A stretch of DNA of 39,345 nt from JAYVYM01 sp046593925 (GTDB lineage Bacteria > Actinomycetota > Actinomycetes > Mycobacteriales > SCTD01): assembly GCA_046593925.1 (NCBI GenBank), contig JBKJQN010000029.1, forward strand, positions 1 to 39,345, read 5' to 3'. Shown here piece after piece: positions 8,269 to 15,185 of this stretch (its first letter is position 1; each line of letters begins with the position of its first letter). The notes beneath the pieces were generated by a model. The model was not told the DNA's origin, ran no database searches, and saw only the letters and a list, made by a program, of their open reading frames with translations. Position numbers and translations under genes: made by a program.

Positions 8269-8889
8269 TCAGCTGTGGACGGCGTCCTTGGCCCTGACGT
8301 AGCCGGCGCCGGCCGCGTCCGAGATCGCGGTGCCGATCGTGTTCGGCAGCGCCTTGAGCGTGCCCTTGAGGACCTCGGACCCGCGCTGCTGCTCCTCGTG
8401 CAGCGAGGAGCTGGCAAGGATCCCGCCGGTCAGGGCCGGGATCGCCCACTGCAGGGCCGACAGCTGCTTCTGCGCCTTCGCGACCTCCGGCGGGGTGGTC
8501 GACAGCGAGTCGGTGCCACCTGCGACGGGGACGTCCCCGGCGGCCTGCATCTTCTTGCCCAACACGCGGGAGTACGCGGTGGCGCCCAGAGCCGCGGCCG
8601 TCAGGGCGAGCTTGACGTTGGTGTTTGCCAGCACGCCCCGCTGGGTGGCGACGCGTCCCCTGTTTGCCTTCAGCAGCTGCGCGCCACCGAACAGGTGTGC
8701 GCCGATGGCGACGGCGTTGACGGGGGTCCAGCGCGCCCAGCCGGCGTTGGCCACGCGGGCCCGCTGGCGGGGGTCGTCGACGTCTGCGGCTGCGCCGTTG
8801 ACGCCGACCGCGCCCATCAGCGTGCCGCCGAACCAGGCCGCGAGGCCGGCGTCGTGCAGGAAGTGCGCGAGGGTGTTGCGCTGTGCCAT
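8269..8889 (-). CDS. Unknown multi-span membrane protein, 206 aa
   Basis: The product starts MAQRNTLAHFLHDAGLAAWFGG and has about four hydrophobic or small-residue helices (near 14-35, 54-72, 92-108 and 146-163). Short polar connections and a long helical tail follow. The gene has a clear ribosome site (AGGAACCTC on the minus strand) and its own hairpin terminator, so it is probably a single transcription unit. It diverges from the tRNA-deaminase operon. I do not recognise a named family; it resembles uncharacterised actinobacterial membrane proteins. Confidence 0.75.
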   Translation of the reverse strand: MAQRNTLAHFLHDAGLAAWFGGTLMGAVGVNGAAADVDDPRQRARVANAGWARWTPVNAVAIGAHLFGGAQLLKANRGRVATQRGVLANTNVKLALTAAALGATAYSRVLGKKMQAAGDVPVAGGTDSLSTTPPEVAKAQKQLSALQWAIPALTGGILASSSLHEEQQRGSEVLKGTLKALPNTIGTAISDAAGAGYVRAKDAVHS

Positions 8890-9058
8890 GAGGTTCCTCC
8901 GGGGTTGGGGGGACAGGGCCCTGGGTCTGCTGTTCGGTTACCCCAGGCTCGAGCGACCGGAACCCGGTCGGTGCCCTGCCCTTCCTAGGACCGGTGTGAT
9001 CTGCCACAGTCGCCCTGCGCCCGCTCACGGGCGGCACGAGGTCGGCCGGAGGTGGGGC

Positions 9059-9559
9059 GTGGCGGCGGTACCGAACAGCGGCACCGATGAGGCATACGCC
9101 GTGGTGGTCTACCGCAACGACGGCGTCTGGCAGGCCGGGCTGCTGCCGGACGTCCTGACCAACGACCTCGAGGGGCTCATCTCGGCGGTCAAGCACCAGT
9201 CCGGTGACGGCGGCAGCTTTGCGCTCGTCGATGTGGCCCACGAGTTCTTCGTCGTCGTACGCGTGGTGATGGGCCGGGTCCGCCTGCTGCTGTCCGACGT
9301 GACGGCCGCGGTGGCCTGGGAGCTCGCCGGTCAGGTCGTCGAGCGACTCGACCTCGAGGTCCCCGGCGACGACGACCTCGAGGACGTCTGGCCGGCCGGT
9401 GACCTCGGGGTGTTCGACGACCTGGGCCTGGACGAGATGGAGCTCGGCGCCGTTCTCGCCGACCTCGACGCGTACGCCGACGAGATGCTCTCGGCCATCG
9501 CGCGCCGGCTCGGGTTCGCAGATGCCTACGAGCGGGTAGTCGATGCGGTCGTCGACTGA
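9059..9559 (+). CDS. tRNA adenosine deaminase-associated protein, copy 1
   Basis: 166 residues from GTG 9059, preceded by GGAGG with a six-base gap. The sequence is strongly acidic. It has a segment of alternating hydrophobic strands (SFALVDVAHEFFVVVRVVMG, then VRLLLSDVTAAVAWELA) and a C-terminal helical part ending GFADAYERVVDAV. This matches the actinobacterial family found beside tadA and named tRNA adenosine deaminase-associated protein; its biochemical role is not known. It is followed after 23 bases by a second copy with the same order of elements, and that copy is coupled to tadA. Confidence 0.8.
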   Translation: MAAVPNSGTDEAYAVVVYRNDGVWQAGLLPDVLTNDLEGLISAVKHQSGDGGSFALVDVAHEFFVVVRVVMGRVRLLLSDVTAAVAWELAGQVVERLDLEVPGDDDLEDVWPAGDLGVFDDLGLDEMELGAVLADLDAYADEMLSAIARRLGFADAYERVVDAVVD

Positions 9560-9582
9560 CCACCTCTCACCCGGAGCCCCCC

Positions 9583-10083
9583 GTGTCGTTTTTCGCCGCC
9601 GCACTTGCCCGGTCCGCCGGCGGCTGGTCCGCGTCCGAGATCGACCTCGACGAGATCGAGGACCTCGAGGCGCTCGTCGAGCAGCTGCGTGAGATGTCAG
9701 ACGACGGTGAGGGGCCGGCCCTGCTGATGCTCGAGGAAAATGACGAGTACGTGGCCGTCGTCCGCGTCGACGGCGGTCCCGGCTCGCTGGCCGAGCCCAG
9801 GGTGTTCCTGTCCGACCGCCGCGCGGTACTTGCCAGCGGGGTCGCCGCGATGCTCTGGGAGGACGCCGACCCCGAGCAGGGGGAGGGCGACGAGGAGGAC
9901 GAGGGCACCCGCCCGGTTGCCGAGCCGGTCGGCGACGCCGGCCTGCTGTCCGACCTCGGCACGTCCGCCGACGACCTGCTGGACCTGTGCGCCGAAGAGG
10001 GACTGCTGCCCGCAGACGTCCTGACTGCCCTCTGCGAACGGGCCGGCTGCCTGGACGCACTGGAGTCGGTCCGCGAGGGGTGA
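9583..10083 (+). CDS. tRNA adenosine deaminase-associated protein, copy 2
   Basis: 166 residues from GTG 9583. It aligns by eye with the preceding gene. LEALVEQLREMSDDGEGPAL and YVAVVRVDGG then RVFLSDRRAVLASGVAAMLWE correspond to the strand/helix region of copy 1. GDAGLLSDLGTSADDLLDL and ERAGCLDALESV correspond to its C-terminal part. An acidic linker (EQGEGDEEDEG) is specific to this copy. The stop overlaps the tadA GTG (GTGA), which suggests stoichiometric production with TadA. A cytoplasmic partner or regulator role is inferred only from context. Confidence 0.75.
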   Translation: MSFFAAALARSAGGWSASEIDLDEIEDLEALVEQLREMSDDGEGPALLMLEENDEYVAVVRVDGGPGSLAEPRVFLSDRRAVLASGVAAMLWEDADPEQGEGDEEDEGTRPVAEPVGDAGLLSDLGTSADDLLDLCAEEGLLPADVLTALCERAGCLDALESVREG

Positions 10084-10541
10084 ACCCGTACGACGCCGCG
10101 ATGCGCATCGCGCTTGCCCAGGCCGAACTCGCCGCCGCAGCCGGGGACGTCCCGGTCGGTGCGGTCGTGCTCGGAGCCGCCAGCGAGGTACTGGCCGCGG
10201 ACCACAACCGCCGGGAGGTCAACGGCGACCCGACCGCGCACGCCGAGGTGCTGGCTGTCCGCGCTGCAGCAGCCGCGCGCGGGCAGTGGCGGCTCGAGGG
10301 TTGCACCGTCGTAGTGACGCTCGAGCCCTGCACGATGTGCGCCGGCGCGCTGGTGCTCGCCCGCGTCTCCCGGGTGGTGTACGGCGCGCTCGACCCCAAG
10401 GCCGGCGCCGCCGGATCGCTCTGGGACGTCCTGCGCGACCGGCGGCTCAACAGCCGCCCCGAGGTCATCGCCGGCGTGCTCGAGCCGGAGTGCGCAGCGG
10501 TGCTCGAGGACTTCTTCTCGGGGCGCCGCGGGCTCCGCTAG
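10080..10541 (+). CDS. tadA: tRNA-specific adenosine deaminase TadA
   Basis: 153 residues. TadA deaminates A34 to inosine in the tRNA-Arg(ACG) anticodon in the cytoplasm. The zinc site is complete: HAE (His54, catalytic Glu56) and PCTMC (Cys84, Cys87). The family segments GDVPVGAVV, NRREVNGDPTAHAE and GAAGSLWDVLRDRRLNSRPEV are present. GTG 10080 overlaps the previous stop. The ATG a few codons in is possible but lies inside the conserved first helix. tRNA-Ser follows 10 bases downstream. Confidence 0.95.
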   Translation: MNPYDAAMRIALAQAELAAAAGDVPVGAVVLGAASEVLAADHNRREVNGDPTAHAEVLAVRAAAAARGQWRLEGCTVVVTLEPCTMCAGALVLARVSRVVYGALDPKAGAAGSLWDVLRDRRLNSRPEVIAGVLEPECAAVLEDFFSGRRGLR

Positions 10542-10551
10542 GCTCCCCGAC

Positions 10552-10641
10552 GGTGGCGTGTCCGAGCGGCCGAAGGAGCACGCCTCGAAAGCGTGTGACG
10601 GTGCAAGCCGTCCGTGGGTTCAAATCCCACCGCCACCGCCA
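10552..10641 (+). tRNA. tRNA-Ser(CGA)
   Basis: Acceptor GGTGGCG (10552-10558) pairs with CGCCACC (10631-10637). The anticodon stem CACGC/GCGTG encloses loop CTCGAAA with anticodon CGA at 10586-10588. A long variable arm (GACGG/CCGTC) is typical of class II Ser tRNAs. The T-arm is GTGGG-TTCAAAT-CCCAC. Discriminator G10638 is followed by an encoded CCA (10639-10641). It reads UCG serine codons, which are frequent in this genome. It starts just after tadA. Confidence 0.97.
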
Positions 10642-10879
10642 CCCACCGCCACGGGCTCCCGACGGAAGTTCCCTCCAGCCACACCACAAGACTCCAACGG
10701 AAGTCCGACATCTACCGGCGAGCGTCGCCTCGGGCTTCTGGCGGGGGCCTCGTTCGTCGCCCTCGAGGTCGTCGAGACGCTCATGAAGGCCGCGACGGCA
10801 AAGCCGTAGCCCCGCTGCCGGTCAATGTCCACGCCGGTCATGCCGTCGAAGATCGACACGGGACGTTCTTCTCGCAGGG

Positions 10880-11140
10880 TCACGTGGGGCGTGGACCGGC
10901 TGGTGGGACAAGCGCATGCTGCCGCGCCAGCCGGCCTTCGCGTGCTCGCGCTGCGCCATCTCGCGGAGCGGTTCTGCGCCGCGAGATGACGTCCGCCGAT
11001 GCGAACCCGGAGTGGACGCAGAGCGTCACGTGAGCGACATCCAGGTCCGCCCGGCCCTCGGACATCCGCTGGACGATGGCGGCTGCGTCGAGGAGCTGGC
11101 CGGCCTTGCGGAGACGCCCGGCGCGGGTCCCGTGTCGCAG
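10880..11140 (-). pseudogene. HEPN-like protein remnant
   Basis: The minus strand reads GRLRKAGQLLDAAAIVQRM, then DLDVAHVTLCVHSGFASADV (conserved part about 10976-11140). Its codon usage is strongly coding-like. The VTLCVHAGIAAxDV pattern is familiar from actinobacterial HEPN-domain proteins paired with nucleotidyltransferases. After SRR, near 10972, the family-like reading continues in another frame (REMAQREHAKAGW), which indicates a frameshift. An in-frame TGA lies just before the first residues and no good start codon remains. The family call comes from memory of the pattern and is tentative. Confidence 0.45.
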
Positions 11141-11150
11141 TCAGCCGTCC

Positions 11151-11327
11151 TCAAGCGTTCGCCTCCGCCCCACTGGCTCGCTTCGAGAGCCAGGCGCGGC
11201 TGCCCGCGACGGTCAGACCGTTCGCCAGCACGTCCTGCCGCACGGGCTCGCCCGGGACGACGTCGTCCTCGTCAAGGAGCAGCGGGCGAGCGTTGTTGCC
11301 CGTCCAGCGGGTCACGTCCGTGGACAT
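11151..11327 (-). pseudogene. Nucleotidyltransferase (MNT-like) C-terminal remnant
   Basis: A 58-residue open frame reads WTGNNARPLLLDEDDVVPGE, then PVRQDVLANGLTVAGSRAWL. Its GC3 is high, and upstream the frame dissolves into non-coding-like sequence. The WTGN..RP......D...GEPVL.D...DG..V.G pattern resembles the C-terminal tail of actinobacterial nucleotidyltransferase-domain proteins that precede a HEPN gene. It ends 10 bases before the HEPN-like remnant, as expected for such a pair. The catalytic GS...D region is absent, so it is truncated. Assignment is tentative. Confidence 0.4.
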
Positions 11328-11516
11328 TGACACTGCCGGAGTCGCGTATCGGTCTCCGGCCGGTCCGACAGCCCGCGAACGACCAGGGTTTCTGGATCGC
11401 GACCGCCGGGTGTGGCGCGCCTGCTCTGCACAGCGGGTCAGGGGCCTGGGGCTGGCCTGCGTCGCGACTGGGCGGTTTGTCCCGCTCCGCACCCGTGCCG
11501 GGTGCCCTCGGGTGCG

Positions 11517-12254
11517 TCAGCCGGTGTGCCGCAGGCCGAAGGTCGCGCCGTCGGGATCGCGGACGATCGCGCAGGACCCGCCGTCGAAGGACGTCAGTGG
11601 CAGGACGACGCTGCCGCCGAGTGACTGCACCTGCTCGGCCTTCTCCCCGGGGTCGGCAACCTCGAAGTACGGCAGCCAGCCCACCGTGCACTGTGAGAGG
11701 TCGGTGCAGCCCGCGACCGACGTGCCCGACAGGGTGAACTCGACGTAGTTGTCCGTTCCGGCGACGGCCCAGCCGAAGACGGCGCCGTAGAAGCCCGGCG
11801 CGTCTGCCGGCTTGTCGGCCGTCAGCTCGAGCCAGGTCTGTGTGCCGTCTTCGGCGGCCAGCTCGGCGCCGGTGTGCGTGCCGGGCTGCCACACGCCGAA
11901 GACGGCGCCCGCCGGGTCGGCGAACACGGCCATCCGGCCGAGGTCGGCGACGTCCATTGGCCCGGCCAGGGTGGTGCCGCCTGCCTGTTCGACCAGAGCG
12001 GCGGTCTTGTCGGCGTCATCGCTGCAGAGGTACGACGTCCAGGTCGGCGCCTGATCCGCCGCCATCAGTGGCATGAGTCCCGCAACCTTGTGGCCGCGCA
12101 GCAGGAAGCTCGCGTAGCCGCCGAGCTCCGGCTGCGGGGGCGTCGCGGTCCAGCCGAGCAGCGCGCCGTAGAAGGCGGCGCTGCGGGGCGGGTCGGGGCT
12201 GGCAAGATCCGCCCAGATCGGTTCTCCTGGCAGGCACGAGGTCTTATCGGTCAT
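11517..12254 (-). CDS. VOC (glyoxalase/bleomycin-resistance) family protein, two domains
   Basis: 245 residues made of two tandem VOC modules. Module 1 (about 9-120) has PIWADLASPDPPRSAAFYGALLGW and ends FADPAGAVFGVWQPG. Module 2 (about 130-245) has WLELTADKPADAPGFYGAVFGW and ends VRDPDGATFGLRHTG. Each module provides the betaalphabetabetabeta pattern of the fold. The metal-binding His/Glu positions are not all obvious, so catalytic activity is uncertain. ATG 12254 (MTDKTSCLPGEP) was preferred to a longer Arg-rich extension. It diverges from the Gly/Ser-rich protein gene. Confidence 0.85.
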   Translation of the reverse strand: MTDKTSCLPGEPIWADLASPDPPRSAAFYGALLGWTATPPQPELGGYASFLLRGHKVAGLMPLMAADQAPTWTSYLCSDDADKTAALVEQAGGTTLAGPMDVADLGRMAVFADPAGAVFGVWQPGTHTGAELAAEDGTQTWLELTADKPADAPGFYGAVFGWAVAGTDNYVEFTLSGTSVAGCTDLSQCTVGWLPYFEVADPGEKAEQVQSLGGSVVLPLTSFDGGSCAIVRDPDGATFGLRHTG

Positions 12255-12454
12255 CGGGTGCTCCGTCCTTGCGAGATGGCGTGTCGTACGGCAGACGTCG
12301 CGGCACATCGGAACGCATCGGTGCCCCGGAGCTGTTCGCCATCGTGGGCCATCGGCGGGCGCGGGTCGTAGGACTGACGTCTGATGGCGTTGTCGCGGAC
12401 TTTGGCCGACGGTGTCAATGCCGGCGACACGTCCGGTGCGATAGGGGAGTCGGA

Positions 12455-13036
12455 GTGCGGGTGCAGTGGCAGCTGGCCGGGAGCGCGGTGGCGGTCGTCA
12501 CCGTCGTGGGCCTCAGTGCCGCCGCGACAGGGCTGTTTGCCTCGGACGCTCCAGGCTGGCTGGTGGACACCAGCGTCGGGAGGGCCAACGAGCAGCCCAT
12601 CAGCGACAACCGGCCGGTGCCGAACGGGCCCGCGTCAACCCGGCCGGAAGCAGGCTCCAGTGGGTCCAGGGGCGGGCCGCAGACCTCCGAGCCGTCCGGT
12701 CGCGGGACCACCGGGACGCCGACGCCGTCACCGGCCGAGGACGCGCACGGCGGGGCCACGCCCACCCCGGACGGCAGCCACGATGGGCGGGCTGATGCGA
12801 CCCCCGACGGCGAGCACTCGGGCCGGGGGGCGCCCACCCCGACACCGGCCCAGGGCGCTGGTCATGGCAGCGGCGGCGCCGGGTCCACCGCTGGCGGTGG
12901 AAGCGGCGGCAGCGGCAGCGGCGGTGCAAGCAGCGGCGGCAGCGCAGGTAGCGGTGCCAGCACGGGCGGCAGCGCTGCCGGGGAAACTGGCGCGGGCGGC
13001 GGCGGTGCGGGGAGCGGCGGTAGCGGCGGCGGCTGA
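12455..13036 (+). CDS. Secreted Pro/Thr/Gly/Ser-rich low-complexity protein
   Basis: 193 residues from GTG 12455, with GGGGAG five bases upstream. An N-terminal hydrophobic helix (about 7-30, LAGSAVAVVTVVGLSAAATG) acts as a signal or anchor. The next 100 residues are rich in Pro, Thr, Ser and charged residues (PTPSPAEDAHGG, PTPDGSHDGR, PTPTPAQGAG). The last 60 are almost only Gly, Ser and Ala and end in GSGGSGGG. It carries no catalytic domain and looks like an exported, wall-spanning or glycosylated tether. A long frame overlapping in another phase is a shadow of the GGC/AGC repeats. Function unknown. Confidence 0.6.
   Translation: MRVQWQLAGSAVAVVTVVGLSAAATGLFASDAPGWLVDTSVGRANEQPISDNRPVPNGPASTRPEAGSSGSRGGPQTSEPSGRGTTGTPTPSPAEDAHGGATPTPDGSHDGRADATPDGEHSGRGAPTPTPAQGAGHGSGGAGSTAGGGSGGSGSGGASSGGSAGSGASTGGSAAGETGAGGGGAGSGGSGGG
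12880..13032. repeat. GGC/AGC-rich trinucleotide tract
   Basis: A run of GGC, AGC and GGT codons encodes the Gly/Ser tail of the secreted protein. The units are imperfect, so this is low-complexity coding sequence, prone to length variation, and not a microsatellite with one period. Confidence 0.6.
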
Positions 13037-13075
13037 CGTCGCGTACGTCGCCCCGGCGATCACTCTGCTGCACCA

Positions 13076-13987
13076 TCAAGCCGTTTGAAAGGACCGCTTC
13101 GACAGACCGATGAAGTAGCCGTCGATGATCGTCGTGACCGGCGCGTCCGGCTGGGCGGCGGCGCCGAGGGTGACGAACAGCGGGGTGAAGTGCTCGACGG
13201 TCGGGTGCGCGTACCGCAGGCCGGGCGCCCGGGTACGGAAGTTCGCGAGCTCGTCGACGTCGCCGCGGGACAGCGCGTCCGCGGCCCACAGGTCGAACTC
13301 GGACGACCAGCCGGGGACCACGTCCGGCCGACGCCAGTCGACGTACGGCAGGCCGTGCGTCATGAAGCCCGACCCGATGACCAGCACGCCCTGCTCGCGC
13401 AGGATGCGTAGCCGAGCACCGAGGGCCAGCAGGCGGGCCCCGTCGTGGGTCGGAATGCTCAGCTGCAGGACGGGGATGTCCGCGTCCGGGTACATGACCT
13501 TGAGCGGCACCCAGGCCCCGTGGTCCAGGCCCCGGTCACGGTGCTCGTGCACCGTCTCGCCGTCGGGCAGGACGCCGACCACCGCCTGGGCGAGTTCCGA
13601 GGCATCCGGGGTGTCGTAACGCATGTGCGAGTACGCCGGGTCGAAGCCGCCGAAGTCGTAGACCAGTCCGGTGGCTGGCGCAGTGCTCGTCAGGCTCAGC
13701 GGCGCGCTCTCCCAGTGTGCGGACACGATCAGGACTGCGCGAGGCCGGGGCAGGTCGCGGGCCCAGCCGTGCAGCTGCGTCATCCAGCCGGCGTCCTCGA
13801 GCAGCGACGGGGCGCCGTGGCTGATGTACAGCGACGGCAGCGGGCCGTCCTCAACGGTCCACGTCCGGTGTGGATGGTCGGCCTCCCGGTTCGCCGCCTC
13901 GCGCAGGTGCGTGGCGAACGGGTGAGCGGCGGGCAGCAGGGCGTCGGCCGCGGCTGTCGTCGGACTGGGCCTACGTGTCGTGCTCAT
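13076..13987 (-). CDS. Class III extradiol dioxygenase (LigB/YgiD, DOPA-dioxygenase-like)
   Basis: 303 residues. The family marks are LYISHGAPSLLED, VLIVSAHWES, GLDHGAWVPLKVMYP and VIGSGFMTHGL, followed by HPTVEHFTPLFVTLGAA. The His residues in SHG, SAHW and DHG are the expected metal-binding and acid/base residues of the YgiD/LigB superfamily. It probably opens a catechol-type ring (4,5-DOPA-like) with non-heme iron or zinc in the cytoplasm. The true substrate is unknown. ATG 13987 (MSTTRRPSP) is chosen over an Arg/Pro-rich extension. It converges with the secreted protein gene, leaving a 39-base gap. Confidence 0.9.
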   Translation of the reverse strand: MSTTRRPSPTTAAADALLPAAHPFATHLREAANREADHPHRTWTVEDGPLPSLYISHGAPSLLEDAGWMTQLHGWARDLPRPRAVLIVSAHWESAPLSLTSTAPATGLVYDFGGFDPAYSHMRYDTPDASELAQAVVGVLPDGETVHEHRDRGLDHGAWVPLKVMYPDADIPVLQLSIPTHDGARLLALGARLRILREQGVLVIGSGFMTHGLPYVDWRRPDVVPGWSSEFDLWAADALSRGDVDELANFRTRAPGLRYAHPTVEHFTPLFVTLGAAAQPDAPVTTIIDGYFIGLSKRSFQTA

Positions 13988-14128
13988 CGGGCGTCCTCGT
14001 GGTGGCCGTGGCCTGCACCTCACAAGGTACTTGAGCGATCAAGCATTCCGGACCGCACTGACGGTCGGCCAGCGGTGGGCGCCGGAGTCTGCGAGGCTTC
14101 CGGCGGAACCTGAAGCCGGAGGTGGGTC

Positions 14129-14251
14129 GTGGCACGCATCGGGCATGAGGACGAGCCGTTCATCGTGGTGCCGGACGACCCGGAAGAGCCGCTGCCGCAG
14201 GGCGTTCCGGAGCCGGCCCCGCAGCGGGAGCCGGTCCCCGCGCAGCCATGA
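14129..14251 (+). CDS. 40-aa acidic, Pro-rich microprotein
   Basis: GTG 14129 follows GGAGG with a six-base gap. The frame runs 40 codons and ends in ATGA, overlapping the ATG of the next gene. The product begins VARIGHEDEPFIVVPDDPEE and continues with alternating Pro, Glu, Gln and Val. It has no signal peptide or membrane segment. The strong ribosome site, coding-like GC3 and 4-base overlap support it as real in spite of its size. It may mainly serve to couple translation of the downstream membrane protein, or be a small partner of it. Confidence 0.6.
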   Translation: MARIGHEDEPFIVVPDDPEEPLPQGVPEPAPQREPVPAQP

Positions 14252-15120
14252 GCGCACCGGACGCCGAGCCGGTCGTGTACGGCTCGGTGCGGGCGCTGCG
14301 TACCTTCCGGCTGCTGCCCGAAGGAACCCTGGCCCCCGTCAGCGGCCGGCCCGCCTGGAGCGACGGCGTCAACAGAGCTAGCTGCGAACGCTGCGCCGGG
14401 CCCCAGCACCGGCCGCCCGAGCCGGGATGTACGTGCGGGCTGTGGGCGTTCGGCGACCTGCAGGCCCTTCGCGAGTCCGACCTGCGCGAGCAGGACGATG
14501 TCGTCGCCGTCATCCGCTGCCACGGCCGGGTCGTCCCGGCAACCCTCGGGATGCGCGCCGAGTACGCAGCCCTCGAGGCGGTCTGGCTGTCACCCGCTGT
14601 GCCCGGCGAGGTGCGCGCCCGGCTCGGCGCGGCCTACCCGCGGACGGCGATATACCGCTCGGTCCCGGCGATGCTGGCCGAGCACCCGCTGTCGTCGCTG
14701 CCGACCTACCGCTTGCCGAGCGTGCCGCGCCGGCTGCCGGTGCACCTGCAGCTGGCGGCCACGGTGTTGTGGTGGTGGGCTGTCATCGGCTGGCTACTGG
14801 TGCTGCTGCCGGTGCAGCGGCCGCCGGGTGCTCCGCCGAGCCTGCTCGAGCCGGTCGCCTTCATGACCCCGATGCTGGTCGCGGCCGTGACCGCAGTGCT
14901 GATGGTGCGGCCGAGCCGCTGGCCGTGGGGCCTGGCTGCGCTGGGTGTGCAGAGCGGGCTGGCGGTGGCTGCCTTCCTGGTGCTGGACCGGTGGGTGGCC
15001 TTCGGCCAGCTGTCGGTGCTGGCCGGCGCCGCAGGCACGCTGCACGTCATGATCGCCGCCCGGGCCTGGCGGCTGCGCCTCGGGCGGCCGGGGTGGGTGC
15101 GACGGCCCCGCCGCCGTTAG
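14248..15120 (+). CDS. Unknown membrane protein with N-terminal Cys-containing domain
   Basis: 290 residues. The N-terminal 145 residues form a soluble domain with CERC (about 46-49) and CTCG (61-64), a possible zinc knuckle. It then reads DDVVAVIRCHGRVV and AEYAALEAVWLSP. Four membrane helices follow (near 169-189, 203-218, 222-243 and 250-275), and the C-terminus is basic. The combination of a cytoplasmic metal-binding-like domain and a four-helix module is not one I recognise. It is coupled to the 40-residue microprotein and ends at a perfect bidirectional hairpin. Confidence 0.75.
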   Translation: MSAPDAEPVVYGSVRALRTFRLLPEGTLAPVSGRPAWSDGVNRASCERCAGPQHRPPEPGCTCGLWAFGDLQALRESDLREQDDVVAVIRCHGRVVPATLGMRAEYAALEAVWLSPAVPGEVRARLGAAYPRTAIYRSVPAMLAEHPLSSLPTYRLPSVPRRLPVHLQLAATVLWWWAVIGWLLVLLPVQRPPGAPPSLLEPVAFMTPMLVAAVTAVLMVRPSRWPWGLAALGVQSGLAVAAFLVLDRWVAFGQLSVLAGAAGTLHVMIAARAWRLRLGRPGWVRRPRRR

Positions 15121-15135
15121 CGCGGGTGTGCATGT

Positions 15136-15168
15136 GGAAGGGCCGCGAGCGGTCCTCGCGGCCCTTCC
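15136..15168. terminator. Bidirectional terminator between convergent genes
   Basis: GGAAGGGCCGCGAG (15136-15149), loop CGGTC, CTCGCGGCCCTTCC (15155-15168): a perfect 14-bp stem. It lies 16 bases after the plus-strand membrane-protein stop and 18 bases from the stop of the minus-strand binding protein, so it can serve both genes. Confidence 0.85.
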
Positions 15169-15185
15169 GATCGTGCTGGCTGTGG

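Larger units (their letters stand above)
10821..11331. repeat. 13-bp inverted repeat flanking the remnant region
   Basis: GTCAATGTCCACG at 10821-10833 recurs inverted at 11319-11331 (CGTGGACATTGAC). The identity does not extend beyond 13 bases on either side. The pair encloses about 485 bases holding the MNT/HEPN-like remnants. No transposase is present, so a mobile element cannot be claimed. Confidence 0.4.
10642..11516. other. Gene-poor segment with decayed coding remnants
   Basis: This 875-base stretch downstream of tRNA-Ser has no intact gene. It contains two recognisable minus-strand remnants (listed separately). A short plus-strand stretch with coding-like GC3 bias (about 10723-10809, RRLGLLAGASFVALEVVETL) lacks a convincing start. 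A 13-bp inverted repeat also lies here. The remainder (about 11335-11516) gives no recognisable protein in any frame. Confidence 0.6.

Noticed and set aside
8165..10468. A minus-strand open frame of more than 700 codons
   Set aside because: It is Arg/Ser/Pro-rich, lies antisense to the deaminase-associated and tadA genes, and arises from GC3 bias. No protein pattern.
10614..10641. Possible attachment site at the 3' end of tRNA-Ser
   Set aside because: No second copy of the tRNA 3' sequence and no integrase were found in the window.
10558..10809. A plus-strand ORF starting inside tRNA-Ser
   Set aside because: Its first third is the tRNA itself. Only a short downstream part has coding-like codon use, and it lacks a start.
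12880..13032. Gly/Ser repeat tract considered as a CRISPR-like or satellite array
   Set aside because: Units are single codons with no fixed repeat-spacer structure; it is explained by the low-complexity protein.
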